From assembly GCA_017504305.1 (NCBI GenBank), contig JAFVRJ010000024.1, forward strand, positions 62,001 to 126,000: a DNA stretch of 64,000 bases, read 5' to 3'. A program made the position numbers and the translations under genes. Positions 25,479 to 35,833 of this stretch are shown here, one piece after another (position 1 is the first letter of the stretch; every line of letters starts with the position of its first letter). Source of the stretch: Clostridia bacterium. Lineage in GTDB: Bacteria > Bacillota > Clostridia > Christensenellales > DTU072. The notes beneath the pieces were generated by a model that saw nothing but the letters and a program-made list of their open reading frames with translations, had not been told where the DNA came from and did not search any database.

Positions 25479-26501
25479 ATGTTAAAAGAAAAAATCGATC
25501 AAATTACCGCGTTAGGTTTGGACGCAGTCGCTGGTGCAAAAAGCTCTCAAGAGCTCAACGACGTACGCGTTAAATACCTCGGTAAAAGTGGTGAAGTTAC
25601 CGCATTGTTAAAGTCCCTTAAGGACGTTCCCAACGCAGAGAAACCCGCTATGGGCAAGCTCATTAACGACGTTAAGGTTAAAATTGACAGCGCTTTAGCT
25701 CAAAGAGAAGCAACTATCGCTCTTGCAGAACGCAAAGCTATCGAAGAAAAAGAACGTTTAGACGTCACTTTATCTAAAGATAACCTCGAGCAGGGCGCAT
25801 TGCATCCTTTAACCCTCGTTAAAAACGAAATGCTCAATATATTTATGGGTTTAGGCTTTAGTGTTGCAGACGGTCCTGAAGTTGACTATACGAGATATAA
25901 TTTCGAGTTACTTAATATCCCGCAAGACCACCCGGCACGCGATTTCGGCGATAGTTTTTATATTAATCCCGACATTTTGCTCCGTACTCAAACCTCTTGC
26001 GTGCAAGCGCGCGTTATGGAAGTTACCAAACCTCCCATCCGTATAGTTTGCCCCGGTAAAGTTTATCGTCCCGACGACGATGCAACTCACTCACCGATGT
26101 TCCAACAACTCGAAGGCCTTGTCGTTGACGAGCATATTACTCTTGCAGACCTCAAGGGCACCCTCGAAGAATTTGCTAAAAAGTTCTTCTCGCCCTCGAC
26201 TAAAGTCCGTTTCCGTCCTTCATACTTCCCCTTTACCGAGCCCAGTGTAGAAGTTGACTTGAGCTGTGCTATGTGTGGCGGTAAGGGCTGCAGATTATGT
26301 AAGGGTACCGGTTGGATCGAGCTATTAGGTGCAGGCGTTGTTAACCCCGCGGTTTTGGATGCTTGTGGTATCGACTCTAAAAAATATACCGGTTACGCCT
26401 TTGGCGTAGGTATTGAAAGAGCTACTATGATCAAGTACTCAATACCGGATATGCGCTTATTGTTCGATAACGATATCCGTTACGCAAAACAATTCAAATA
26501 G
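25479..26501 (+). CDS. pheS: Phenylalanyl-tRNA synthetase alpha subunit
   Basis: The 340-residue class II synthetase subunit has an N-terminal coiled-coil (1-85) and a catalytic domain with GPEVDYTRYNFELLN (motif 1 region), HSPMFQQLEG (motif 2), FTEPSVEVD, and GFGVGIER-like GVGIERATM (motif 3). A four-Cys segment (CAMCGGKGCRLC) near residue 265 is also seen in other bacterial PheS. It pairs with PheT 12 nt downstream. Confidence 0.98.
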   Translation: MLKEKIDQITALGLDAVAGAKSSQELNDVRVKYLGKSGEVTALLKSLKDVPNAEKPAMGKLINDVKVKIDSALAQREATIALAERKAIEEKERLDVTLSKDNLEQGALHPLTLVKNEMLNIFMGLGFSVADGPEVDYTRYNFELLNIPQDHPARDFGDSFYINPDILLRTQTSCVQARVMEVTKPPIRIVCPGKVYRPDDDATHSPMFQQLEGLVVDEHITLADLKGTLEEFAKKFFSPSTKVRFRPSYFPFTEPSVEVDLSCAMCGGKGCRLCKGTGWIELLGAGVVNPAVLDACGIDSKKYTGYAFGVGIERATMIKYSIPDMRLLFDNDIRYAKQFK

Positions 26502-26513
26502 GAGGAAATAGAT

Positions 26514-28916
26514 ATGTTAGTACCCGTAAAATGGCTTAAAGACTTTGTTGACGTAAATATTTCCATACCCGAACTTGCAGATAAACTCGTTTCATGTGGT
26601 TTTGAAATTGAAGCGGTTATTAATCAAGCAGACTTTGTTCAAGGGGTAAAAACCTGTAAGATTACCGCTGTAGAAAGACATCCTAACGCTGATAAGCTTA
26701 TCGTTTGCAAAATTGATCTTAACGATGGTATCGAGCGTCAAATAGTAACCAATAACAGTTGGCTCCAAGCAGGGGATATCGTTCCCGTAGCCTTGGACGG
26801 AGCTAAACTCTTTAGCGGTATGCAAATTAAATCCGGCGAGCTTCGTGGCGTACATTCCGACGGTATGTTCTGTGGTGGTTCCGAGCTTAATTTAACCGAA
26901 GCTGACTATAAAGGCGCAGGTGAAGATAAAGTTCTTAAACTTCTTGATAACACAGCTATCGGCGAGGATATTAACACCGTTATGGGCACCGACGACGTTA
27001 TTTTAGACGTTGGCATTACCGCAAACCGTACCGATGCTAACTCCATTTTAGGTATTGCAAGAGAGGTTGCCGCCGTTTTGGGACAAACCCTCAAGATGCC
27101 CGACGACTATATGGCAGTTCCTGAAGGGGATGAAATCAACGCTCAACTCGAAGTTGTTAACCAAGCAACCGATCTTTGCCCTCGTTACCTTGCTGCAATG
27201 CTTAAGGACGTTGTAGTTACCGAGTCCCCCGAATATATTAAAAGACGCTTAAAATCTTCCGGCTTACGTCCCATAAACAACATCGTTGACGTCACCAACT
27301 ACGTTCTTTTGGAGGTTGGTCAACCGATGCATGCTTTTGACCTTCGCACCATAAAGGGTGGCAAAATTGTCGTAAGAAGGGCAAATAAAGAGGAAAAAAT
27401 CGTTGCTCTCGACGACAAAACCTATACTTTAAGCAACGATAATCTTGCAATTTGTAATGCCGAAGAGCCGATGGCTATTGCCGGTGTTATGGGTGGCGCA
27501 GATTATTCGATTTTCGATGATACCACTACGGTTGTATTAGAAAGCGCACGTTTTGCTCGTGATAACGTAAGACGTACTTCGCGTACTTTAGGACTACGTT
27601 CCGATTCATCTGCAAGATTTGAAAAGGGTATCGATTTTATCTCTCAAGAATACGGCTTGCAAAAGGCGGTAGGTATGATCGTTAAGAACGGTTGGGGTAA
27701 ACTTGTTAAAGGCACCATTGACAACTTCCCCGTTAAGCCCTCTACCCTTGAAATTGATTTTACCGCTTATGACATCGAGAGGATTTTAGGTATCAAGGTA
27801 CCGCAAAATCAAATCGTTGACATCCTTAATAGATTAACCCTAACGACCACCGAAGACGGTGAAAAACTCCACACCGTAATTCCTGCTTACAGAGAAGACA
27901 TCGTTGGCGTTAACGATATAGCGGAAGAAGTTATCCGTATGTACGGTTACGATCACATCGAAACCACTTTGATGCGTGATGCCGAAATGACCGCAGGCGG
28001 TAAAACCGTAAAACAACTCTATGCCGATAAGATCAAAAACTTTCTTGTTGGTAAAGGTTGCTACGAAACCGTAACTTATTCCTTCGTAAGCCCCAAGGCT
28101 TGGGATTTATTGCGTTTACCGCAAGACTCTGAACTTCGCAAAAACGTTAAACTTTTAAGTCCTCTCGGCGAAGATTTTAGCGTAATGCGTACTACTCTTG
28201 CACACAGCATGATAAAAACAGTCGCAACCAACGTTCTTCGTGGTAACAAGGCAGGTAGATTCTTTGAAGTTGCAAAGACCTATTTACCTTATGAATTACC
28301 GCTTACAAGACTTCCTCTTGAAGAAAACAAGTTGGCAATCGGCGCTTACGGCGAAAACGAAGATTTCTATAGTTTTAAGGCAATAGTTGAAGATTTATTA
28401 AGCGTTTTACGCATTGACGCACGCTTTAAGGCGGTTGAAATACCTTATATGCATCCAACCCGTACCGCGGAAATCGTTACCGATAGCGGTAAGGTAATAG
28501 GATATCTTGGTGAGGTCAGATACGAAGTTGCAAAGGCATACGACGTAGATAAACGCTTGTATTTTGCGGAAATCGATGAAGAATATATCGAAGATAACGC
28601 ATCCGATTTTGGTACTTTCAAAGTTGTTTCCAAATTCCCACAAATGGAAAGAGATCTTGCCCTTGTATGTGAGCTTTCCTTGCAAGCAGATACCTTACTC
28701 GATCAAATCAAGGCAAGCGCAAGCAACTTGCTTATCGATGCAAAAATATTCGATATTTATAAAGGCGCTCAACTCACTGAAATGGGCAAGATGAGTGTTG
28801 CTGTAAAACTTACCTTCCAAAGCGCAGAACGTACCTTAAAAGACAACGAAGTCAACCAAGAGATCGAAAACGTTTTGGCCGGATTAAAAGATAACCTCGG
28901 CATCACCTTAAGATAA
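26514..28916 (+). CDS. pheT: Phenylalanyl-tRNA synthetase beta subunit
   Basis: The 800-residue beta subunit starts MLVPVKWLKDFV and shows the usual domain run: an EMAP-type tRNA-binding domain (about 40-150), the B3/B4 editing module (about 210-380), B5, the catalytic-like domain and a C-terminal anticodon-binding domain (about 705-800). It forms the (alpha-beta)2 enzyme with PheS. The SD is GGAGGA. The stop overlaps the mutS2 ATG by one base. Confidence 0.98.
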   Translation: MLVPVKWLKDFVDVNISIPELADKLVSCGFEIEAVINQADFVQGVKTCKITAVERHPNADKLIVCKIDLNDGIERQIVTNNSWLQAGDIVPVALDGAKLFSGMQIKSGELRGVHSDGMFCGGSELNLTEADYKGAGEDKVLKLLDNTAIGEDINTVMGTDDVILDVGITANRTDANSILGIAREVAAVLGQTLKMPDDYMAVPEGDEINAQLEVVNQATDLCPRYLAAMLKDVVVTESPEYIKRRLKSSGLRPINNIVDVTNYVLLEVGQPMHAFDLRTIKGGKIVVRRANKEEKIVALDDKTYTLSNDNLAICNAEEPMAIAGVMGGADYSIFDDTTTVVLESARFARDNVRRTSRTLGLRSDSSARFEKGIDFISQEYGLQKAVGMIVKNGWGKLVKGTIDNFPVKPSTLEIDFTAYDIERILGIKVPQNQIVDILNRLTLTTTEDGEKLHTVIPAYREDIVGVNDIAEEVIRMYGYDHIETTLMRDAEMTAGGKTVKQLYADKIKNFLVGKGCYETVTYSFVSPKAWDLLRLPQDSELRKNVKLLSPLGEDFSVMRTTLAHSMIKTVATNVLRGNKAGRFFEVAKTYLPYELPLTRLPLEENKLAIGAYGENEDFYSFKAIVEDLLSVLRIDARFKAVEIPYMHPTRTAEIVTDSGKVIGYLGEVRYEVAKAYDVDKRLYFAEIDEEYIEDNASDFGTFKVVSKFPQMERDLALVCELSLQADTLLDQIKASASNLLIDAKIFDIYKGAQLTEMGKMSVAVKLTFQSAERTLKDNEVNQEIENVLAGLKDNLGITLR

Positions 28917-31270
28917 TGGAAGAAAAAACCTTAAAAGCTCTTGAATTTAATAAAATATTGGACTCGGTGGCGGCATATGCTTCCTCCGAGCCTGCGCGCG
29001 CCGCGGTTAGAGAGATACGTCCTTTCCGTGAGCCTAAATACGTCAACGAGCTTTTAGAAGAGGTTTATGAGGCGGACAAAATAGCCTTTGAATACGCGAC
29101 CAACGTTAGTTTTGCGTTCGATAATATCGATTTTGTGCTTGAAAAAGCATCGGTAATGAGCGTTTTAACGATGGGGGAATTATTGCGAATTTCAAGGATG
29201 CTCCGTGTTGCTCGCTCCGTTAAGCAAACAATATCTAAAGTCCCCGATGAAAACGTAAAGCGTCTTAAGGAAATTGCCAATTCCATTTATACCGATAAGG
29301 TTTTGGAGGAGGAAATCGATAACGCTATAATTTCCGATACAGAGATGCACGATAGGGCATCGGATGCGTTGAGATCAATACGCATGCGTATAAAAAAGAC
29401 GGGGGATGCTATCAAAAGCAAATTATACTCTTACGTCACCTCGCCCACTTATTCAAAATATTTGCAGGATAACATTGTTACCGTTCGTGGCGACCGTTAC
29501 GTTATTCCTGTAAGAGCGGAGTGCAAGAGTGCAATACCCGGTTTAATACACGACCAAAGCGCTTCAGGTCAAACGATTTACGTCGAGCCCATGGCGATAG
29601 TCGAACTTAATAACGTCTTAAAGACGCACATACTTGAGGAGCAAGCGGAAATTGAGCGCATTTTAAGAGCCTTTACTCTTAAAGTAAGCATTAACGTTGA
29701 GCAAATCAAGGAAAGTTTTGAAAAAATCGTTAGATTAGACGTTATATTTGCAAAGGCATATTACGCTAATGCAACTAAATCGGTAAAGCCGATTGTTAAT
29801 GATAACGGTATCATACGCATTGAACGGGGTAGACATCCGCTTATTGCACCCGAAAAGGTAGTTCCCACCGACGTAAGGCTTGGCAAAGATTTCGATTTAT
29901 TGTTTATTACAGGTCCCAACACCGGTGGCAAAACCGTTTCCTTAAAGCTTGTTGGATTATTAAGCGCAATGTGCGCAAGCGGTTTATACGTGCCTGCACG
30001 CGAAGCGGAATTATCTCTATTCGATGATATTTATTGCGACATTGGTGACGAGCAAAGTATTGAGCAAAACCTATCGACGTTCTCATCGCATATTGCTAAT
30101 ATCGTTAAAATAGTTGATAGATTAAGTCCTAAAGTATTGGTTTTACTTGATGAGCTTGGTGCCGGTACAGACCCCACGGAGGGTGCATCTCTTGCAATGA
30201 GCATATCCGCGTACATTAAAGAAAGCGGAGCAAAGGCTATAATTACAACACACTACAACGAGTTGAAGGAATACGCCGTGGTTACCGATCGTTGTGAAAA
30301 TGCAAGTATGGATTTTAACCCCATAACTTACAATCCGACGTATAAACTGATAGTGGGCACGCCCGGGGCTTCCAACGCATTGTTGATTGCTCGCAAGCTT
30401 GGATTAAAAGAAAGCATCGTTGAAAAAGCACAAGCGGGTATACAAGAGGGCAAGCTTGAATTCGAAAATGTTTTGCAAGCGCTTGAAATTGCTCGCCGTA
30501 ACGCTCTTGAAAACGAAGAAAAGACCTTGGAAGCGCTAAAAACTGCCGAAGAAACCAAAAAAGCAGTTGAAAAAGAGCGCGATAGGCTATATCTCCAACG
30601 TGAGCGTTTAAATGAAAACGTTCGTAAAGAAACCAAACGTCTTGTTGAAGAAGCTATGGAAGAAGCCAACGAGATTATTGCAACCTTGCGCGATATTTTA
30701 GACGAACCTACCGAACAAAACCTATTTAAAGCACGTAAGCTTCGTAAATCTCTTGAAAAATACATTGTTTTGGAAGATAACGAGTTCGAAGGTTTTGGTG
30801 ATGAAGCCGAAGGCGAAATCAAAGAGGGTGACGTAGTTTTAGTTAAAGCGCTTAAAGTCGAAGGCGAGGTTAAGGAAGTTAACTACCAAAAGAATTCTGC
30901 GGTAGTTAGATTGGGCAAAATGAATAGCAACTTCAAGTTAGACGGCCTTGTAAAGCTCAAATCTCGTAAAAAAGAAATAAAAAAAGAAGTCAAACCGACC
31001 ACTCACACTTTACGAAACGAAGCCTTTAGTCCCGAACTTATGTTGCTTGGCATGACGGGCGCGGAAGCTTTACACGCGTTAGAAGCATATTTAGATAAGG
31101 CGATTCTTGCCGGTGTTAACGAAGTACGTATTGTTCACGGGTATGGTACGGGCAAATTGCGCGAAGTGGTTAGAGGTTGCTTAAAAGGTCACTCTGCTAT
31201 AAAGGAGTACCGTGACGGTATATATGGTGAAGGAGAAAGAGGCGTAACGATCGCCAAACTAAAGAGATGA
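28916..31270 (+). CDS. mutS2: Endonuclease MutS2
   Basis: The 784-residue protein has a MutS-type ATPase core (TGPNTGGKTVSLK Walker A near residue 330, LDELGAGTDP Walker B, and the following TTHY), a long coiled coil (about 510-620), a KOW-like linker and a C-terminal Smr nuclease domain with HGYGTGKLR (about 742). It lacks the mismatch-recognition domain of MutS1. MutS2 acts on branched DNA and on collided ribosomes. Canonical mutS/mutL are at 37158-41869. Confidence 0.96.
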   Translation: MEEKTLKALEFNKILDSVAAYASSEPARAAVREIRPFREPKYVNELLEEVYEADKIAFEYATNVSFAFDNIDFVLEKASVMSVLTMGELLRISRMLRVARSVKQTISKVPDENVKRLKEIANSIYTDKVLEEEIDNAIISDTEMHDRASDALRSIRMRIKKTGDAIKSKLYSYVTSPTYSKYLQDNIVTVRGDRYVIPVRAECKSAIPGLIHDQSASGQTIYVEPMAIVELNNVLKTHILEEQAEIERILRAFTLKVSINVEQIKESFEKIVRLDVIFAKAYYANATKSVKPIVNDNGIIRIERGRHPLIAPEKVVPTDVRLGKDFDLLFITGPNTGGKTVSLKLVGLLSAMCASGLYVPAREAELSLFDDIYCDIGDEQSIEQNLSTFSSHIANIVKIVDRLSPKVLVLLDELGAGTDPTEGASLAMSISAYIKESGAKAIITTHYNELKEYAVVTDRCENASMDFNPITYNPTYKLIVGTPGASNALLIARKLGLKESIVEKAQAGIQEGKLEFENVLQALEIARRNALENEEKTLEALKTAEETKKAVEKERDRLYLQRERLNENVRKETKRLVEEAMEEANEIIATLRDILDEPTEQNLFKARKLRKSLEKYIVLEDNEFEGFGDEAEGEIKEGDVVLVKALKVEGEVKEVNYQKNSAVVRLGKMNSNFKLDGLVKLKSRKKEIKKEVKPTTHTLRNEAFSPELMLLGMTGAEALHALEAYLDKAILAGVNEVRIVHGYGTGKLREVVRGCLKGHSAIKEYRDGIYGEGERGVTIAKLKR

Positions 31271-32394
31271 TATTTTTTGATAACGCAAGCACAACTAAAT
31301 GTACCGAGTCGAGCGTTGAGATTGTAAAGGAGTATTTGACGGAAAAATTCTACAATCCGTCGGCATTGTACCACGAGTCTATCGAAGTCAAGAAGGGGTT
31401 AGAGAGCGTTCGTAACGTTATTTTAAAAAGACTCCGTGGGGACGGTAAAATCATTTTTACCGCAGGTGGTACGGAAAGTGATAATATAGCACTTTTGGGA
31501 TGTAAAAAGCAAAAAGGCGGTAGAATTATTGTTTCTGCAAACGAGCACGCGGCTGTATATGCAACGGCACAGGAGCTTAAACAGCGCGGTTATGACGTTG
31601 TTTTTGCGCCAGTTGATAACTATGGCAAAGTGATTATAAGCGAATTCGAAAAGCTTGTTACTCCCCAAGTTACCCTTGCATCGATTATTCACGTAAATAA
31701 CGAGACGGGTGCGATTAACGATATTCAGTCGCTATCAAAAATAGTTAAGAAAGTTGCCCCCAAAGCACTTTTCCACAGTGATGGTGTTCAAGCTTTTGGT
31801 AAGGTTGAAGTTAATCTTCGCCAGATGGGTGTTGATATGTATTCTATGAGCGCGCACAAGATTGGCGCACCTAAAGGTTGCGGAGCACTTTTTATTGCCA
31901 AAGGAGTTAGCGTTAATCCGATAGTGTTTGGCGGTGGTCAAGAGGGTGGACTTCGTTCATCGACTGAAAACGTTGGCGCAATTATGGCTTTTGGTAAAGC
32001 GGTGGAAGAAAGATATACCTGTTTAGCTGAAACACAAGCTAAGATTTCCCAAATTAGGGCTTATATTAAGCAAAACCTGTCCTCAATCGAAGGTATACAG
32101 TTCCTTTCGGCAGATGATAGTTCGCCTTATATTTTAAGTTTTTCCACGCCCAAAGTACGCGGAGAGGTTATGCAACACGCGTTGGAGCGTAGGGGGATTT
32201 TGGTAGGCACCGGCAGTGCTTGTGCGTCAAATAAAGCGACTTCTCGTATTGCGGAAGCATTGAGCTTAAAAGGTAAATATATCGACGGCGTAACTCGCTT
32301 GAGCTTTTTTATATATAACACGTTAGATGAAGCGGAAGTATTTGTAAAAGAATATCTTGCCGTTTATAAGGAGTTATCCAAGTATGGAGCATAA
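31267..32394 (+). CDS. Cysteine desulfurase (NifS/IscS-like)
   Basis: The 375-residue PLP enzyme has FDNASTT at the start, GGTESDN, the PLP lysine in SMSAHKIGAPKGCG (about residue 196) and the active Cys in GTGSACAS (about 318). It takes sulfur from cysteine as an enzyme persulfide. The gene overlaps mutS2 by 4 nt and thiI by 11 nt. It is most likely the dedicated sulfur donor for ThiI, as with NifZ-ThiI in Bacillus; that pairing is inferred from adjacency. Confidence 0.95.
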   Translation: MIFFDNASTTKCTESSVEIVKEYLTEKFYNPSALYHESIEVKKGLESVRNVILKRLRGDGKIIFTAGGTESDNIALLGCKKQKGGRIIVSANEHAAVYATAQELKQRGYDVVFAPVDNYGKVIISEFEKLVTPQVTLASIIHVNNETGAINDIQSLSKIVKKVAPKALFHSDGVQAFGKVEVNLRQMGVDMYSMSAHKIGAPKGCGALFIAKGVSVNPIVFGGGQEGGLRSSTENVGAIMAFGKAVEERYTCLAETQAKISQIRAYIKQNLSSIEGIQFLSADDSSPYILSFSTPKVRGEVMQHALERRGILVGTGSACASNKATSRIAEALSLKGKYIDGVTRLSFFIYNTLDEAEVFVKEYLAVYKELSKYGA

Positions 32395-33556
32395 TTACAA
32401 TTGTATTCTTATTCGTTTTGGCGAAATATTTTTAAAAGGCAACAACCGCAATTATTTCGAAAGTTTGCTTATTAAAAACATCAAACTCGCATTAACCGGT
32501 TTAAACTATCGCTTTGCGCGTACGCAAGGCAGATACTTCATCGAAGAGTTTGATCCTAACGATATGGACGAGATTATTAGCCGTTTAACAAAAGTTTTCG
32601 GCATCCATAGCATTAGTCCTACCGTTAAGGTTAAGACCGATCTTGACGAGATTTGCAAGGTTGCTGCAGCCATTAGTCCCAAAGAGGGTGTTTTCCGTGT
32701 AACGGTAAAGCGTGCAGATAAGCGTTACCCCATGACTTCAATGGAATTGGGCGCCAAAATCGGTGGATATATGCTATATCACACCGGAGGTAGACTCAAA
32801 GTTGATTTGTTCGATTATGACTTTGAACTATTTGTAGATTTACGTGAAAGTGGCTATACATACTTATTCTATGATAAGATTATGGGTGCACAAGGTTTGC
32901 CTACGGGATGCTCCGGCAACGCTATGCTTTTGCTTTCGGGTGGTATCGATAGTCCCGTCGCCGGTTACGTAATGGCAAAGCGCGGTTTAAAGATTTATGC
33001 CATCCATTATCACAGCTTCCCTTATACAAGTGAACTTGCTTTGCAAAAAGTTAAGGATCTTGCAAAAAAGCTAACTCCGTATTGCGGTGATATCAAACTT
33101 GCAGTCGTACCGTTTACCGAAATACAATATGCAATTCACGAGCATTGCCCGCAAGAGTTTATGATTACCATAATGCGTCGTTTTATGATGCGTATAGCAG
33201 AAAGAGTTGCGCGTAAATACGAGTGCGGTGCTTTGATTACCGGTGAAAGTTTAGGGCAAGTTGCAAGCCAAACCATGCAAAGCATCAACGTTACCAACTC
33301 CGTTGTAACGTTACCTGTCTTCCGCCCCTTAATTGGTAATGATAAGGCAGAAATCATCGAAATCGCCAACAAAATCGATACTTTTGATATAAGTATTCGT
33401 CCTTATGAAGATTGCTGTACGGTATTCTTACCGAAGAACCCCGTTATTAAACCCAAGCTTTCCGAGGCAATCGAATATGAAAACAGACTTGATATCGATA
33501 CTTTGATTGATGCTGCGGTAGAAAACACCGTTATGGAGACCATTACGGTCGAATAA
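32384..33556 (+). CDS. thiI: tRNA 4-thiouridine synthetase ThiI
   Basis: The 390-residue protein has an N-terminal ferredoxin-like/THUMP region (about 1-165) and a PP-loop ATPase domain with LLSGGIDSPVAG (about 180-191). It adenylates U8 of tRNA for sulfur insertion, giving s4U. It ends without the rhodanese domain of E. coli ThiI, the usual short Gram-positive form. ATG 32384 is chosen (AAGGAG at 32368-32373). It ends flush against the convergent PBP gene with no terminator between them. Confidence 0.96.
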   Translation: MEHNYNCILIRFGEIFLKGNNRNYFESLLIKNIKLALTGLNYRFARTQGRYFIEEFDPNDMDEIISRLTKVFGIHSISPTVKVKTDLDEICKVAAAISPKEGVFRVTVKRADKRYPMTSMELGAKIGGYMLYHTGGRLKVDLFDYDFELFVDLRESGYTYLFYDKIMGAQGLPTGCSGNAMLLLSGGIDSPVAGYVMAKRGLKIYAIHYHSFPYTSELALQKVKDLAKKLTPYCGDIKLAVVPFTEIQYAIHEHCPQEFMITIMRRFMMRIAERVARKYECGALITGESLGQVASQTMQSINVTNSVVTLPVFRPLIGNDKAEIIEIANKIDTFDISIRPYEDCCTVFLPKNPVIKPKLSEAIEYENRLDIDTLIDAAVENTVMETITVE

Positions 33557-35758
33557 TTACCACGTTAGTATCGCGAGAGGGTTGGATTTTTTGACAATAA
33601 CGCCTTCTTCCGTTAGCGCGGTAACGCTATATAGCTCCCATAAAGCCGAGGGCATTGGTAATACGATTTCCGTAACGCCAAGCCCTTTTTCTATGGTATA
33701 AAGGACGTCTTCTTGGCTGTTTTTAATTACGTAACGGAATTTATCGCTACCTGAAACTGTTATATATACTTCGTTATCGCCTAAAACAACCTCGAAAGTC
33801 TCCGGTAGGGCGTGGTCAAAGTAATTACTAACAGTCGGAAGATTTTTGGTAGATATCGGCTCTAATTTGCGGTATTCGTTTGGTGTGTGTGCGTTGGCAA
33901 GTCGCAAAAGGTGATTGTTGCGTTGCACGTAAGTGTCAATTGGTAATTGTTCAATACTACTTGGAGTTTCGAAGCTTTTTGGAGTATTTAGGCTTGAAAA
34001 GACGTGTTTTGCGGCTAATGTAGGGTAAGTGCCTCCACTAATCGATAGGTCTACGGTTTTACTGTAATCATTTGAACCATACCAACTGCAAAGCGTGTAA
34101 TCGGTTGTATACGATAGATTCCAAGCGTCATAATTACCAAGTTCAGTACCATTAGTTCCCGTTTTTGAAGCAATATCAAAGCTTAATTGGTTTAATTTTT
34201 TAGCAGTGCCTCGTTTTGTACACTCTTTTAGCATATTATTGATGAAATAGGCGGTTTCTTCGCTAATAACCTGTTTTTCATTGATATTTTCGTTGGAATA
34301 TATAAGAGTGCCGTACTCATCGTATATATATTTTATAAACGTTGCTTGTTTGTGAGAGCCATTATTGGCGAAGGTAGAATATGCGCTAACAAGTTCAACA
34401 GGGGTTGACCCATAAGTTAATCCGCCTAATGCGGAGGCGTACCCGTCGCTAATATCAAAGCTCAATCCGAGCCTGTTTGCAGTGTTTAAAGCACGCTTTA
34501 AGCCGACTTCAGCGAGAAGTTTTAAGCTTGTAGCGTTGGATGATGTGATTAAACTTTCTCTTAAATCTGTCCAACCAAGATATTGATTTTTGTGATTTTT
34601 GGGCGAATATCCGCTAAAATCATACCTTTCATCTAAAATAGGGGAGCAAGGAAGAAGTTTAAGATGTTCAATTGCAGGTGCGTACGATACGATCGGTTTT
34701 ATGGTCGATGCCGGTTGTCGCCTAAAGTCTGTTGCCGAAACGTTTAAGGTACTTTTGTATGCTACGATCCCCCTCGTTTTATTATCGCATAATAAAAACA
34801 ACCTTTCCGCGTCGTTTGGCGATAAATCGGATGTGCTACAAACTTTATCTAAAAGGTCTTGCAGATTTTTATCGTAGTAAGTATATACCGAATAACCTCC
34901 GCTAACGATTTCGCTTTCATGTTTGTTTAAAATATTTGAGCATTCTCTAATGACTGAAACGTTGTATAAGTTATTGGCGGTAGTTTTGTCGTTGATTGCG
35001 GGTATAGTATAACTTTCATTTATTGCTGTTTTTAAGCGAGAACTATCTATATAGCCTTGCTCATGCATTAGGTTTAATATCAAATCTCGGCGATTTGATG
35101 CGTTTTCTATAGAGTTTAACGGAGAGTTCTTTAATGGATTTTTGGTTATGCCGGCAAGCATAGCGCTTTCTGCGAGAGTAAGCTCGTTTGGGGATTTATT
35201 AAATAATCGTCTGGTTGCTTGAGAAATTCCGTATAATGAGTGGCCAAAATAAATAGAGTTGAGATATAGAGTTATAATTTCTTCTTTTGTATAATTCCTT
35301 TCTATTTCTAAAGCAAGTTTAATCTCTTTGAGCTTCCTATCTATAGTCTTTTCCTGTGTAAGCAGTAAGTTTTTAGCAAGTTGTTGTGTAATGGTCGAAC
35401 CACCTTCTTTAAAATATCCGGCCTTTACGTTGTTTATAAGCGATGATCCTATACGTATAACGTCAATTCCGTTGTGCTTATAAAAGCGTTTATCTTCAAC
35501 CGCGATAAATGCATTTATGGTATCAGCAGATATTTTTTCGAAGGGGACGTAGTCGTTATCATTTGAAAAACTGCCAATAGAACTACCGTAATTATCAAAA
35601 ATGCTGATTCGATTGTTTGTTTTGATTGTTAGTTTAGTTTTGTCAAGTTTTACGCCATTTGTGACCGAAAAACAGTAAAAAACGCCACCGAGTATTATAA
35701 AAATAAGGCTAACTAATAATAAAATTGATGTAATTTTGACTACTTTAATTGCTTTCAT
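33557..35758 (-). CDS. Class A penicillin-binding protein (transglycosylase/transpeptidase)
   Basis: The 733-residue protein has one N-terminal membrane anchor (about 8-30), a GT51 glycosyltransferase domain (about 60-230) with EDKRFYKHNGID (catalytic Glu) and GGSTITQQLAKN, and a transpeptidase domain (about 310-610) with STIK (active Ser, about residue 350), SSN and KTGTNG motifs, then a short beta-rich C-terminus. It polymerises and cross-links peptidoglycan outside the membrane. The minus-strand upstream region has CATACTAT 9 bp before the start, close to a sigma-E -10, so a sporulation PBP (PbpF/PbpG-like) is possible but unproven. Confidence 0.94.
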   Translation of the reverse strand: MKAIKVVKITSILLLVSLIFIILGGVFYCFSVTNGVKLDKTKLTIKTNNRISIFDNYGSSIGSFSNDNDYVPFEKISADTINAFIAVEDKRFYKHNGIDVIRIGSSLINNVKAGYFKEGGSTITQQLAKNLLLTQEKTIDRKLKEIKLALEIERNYTKEEIITLYLNSIYFGHSLYGISQATRRLFNKSPNELTLAESAMLAGITKNPLKNSPLNSIENASNRRDLILNLMHEQGYIDSSRLKTAINESYTIPAINDKTTANNLYNVSVIRECSNILNKHESEIVSGGYSVYTYYDKNLQDLLDKVCSTSDLSPNDAERLFLLCDNKTRGIVAYKSTLNVSATDFRRQPASTIKPIVSYAPAIEHLKLLPCSPILDERYDFSGYSPKNHKNQYLGWTDLRESLITSSNATSLKLLAEVGLKRALNTANRLGLSFDISDGYASALGGLTYGSTPVELVSAYSTFANNGSHKQATFIKYIYDEYGTLIYSNENINEKQVISEETAYFINNMLKECTKRGTAKKLNQLSFDIASKTGTNGTELGNYDAWNLSYTTDYTLCSWYGSNDYSKTVDLSISGGTYPTLAAKHVFSSLNTPKSFETPSSIEQLPIDTYVQRNNHLLRLANAHTPNEYRKLEPISTKNLPTVSNYFDHALPETFEVVLGDNEVYITVSGSDKFRYVIKNSQEDVLYTIEKGLGVTEIVLPMPSALWELYSVTALTEEGVIVKKSNPLAILTW

Positions 35759-35833
35759 AGCCTCAATAGTATGTCATAATTTTTGTGCTTTATACTTGAA
35801 TTTTGCGCGCGTATAATATATACTTTATCTACT

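Noticed and set aside
33540..33575. Missing terminator between convergent thiI and the PBP gene
   Set aside because: The genes abut with no spacer; termination may lie inside either gene. The same holds at 24738-24741, so I do not treat it as anomalous.
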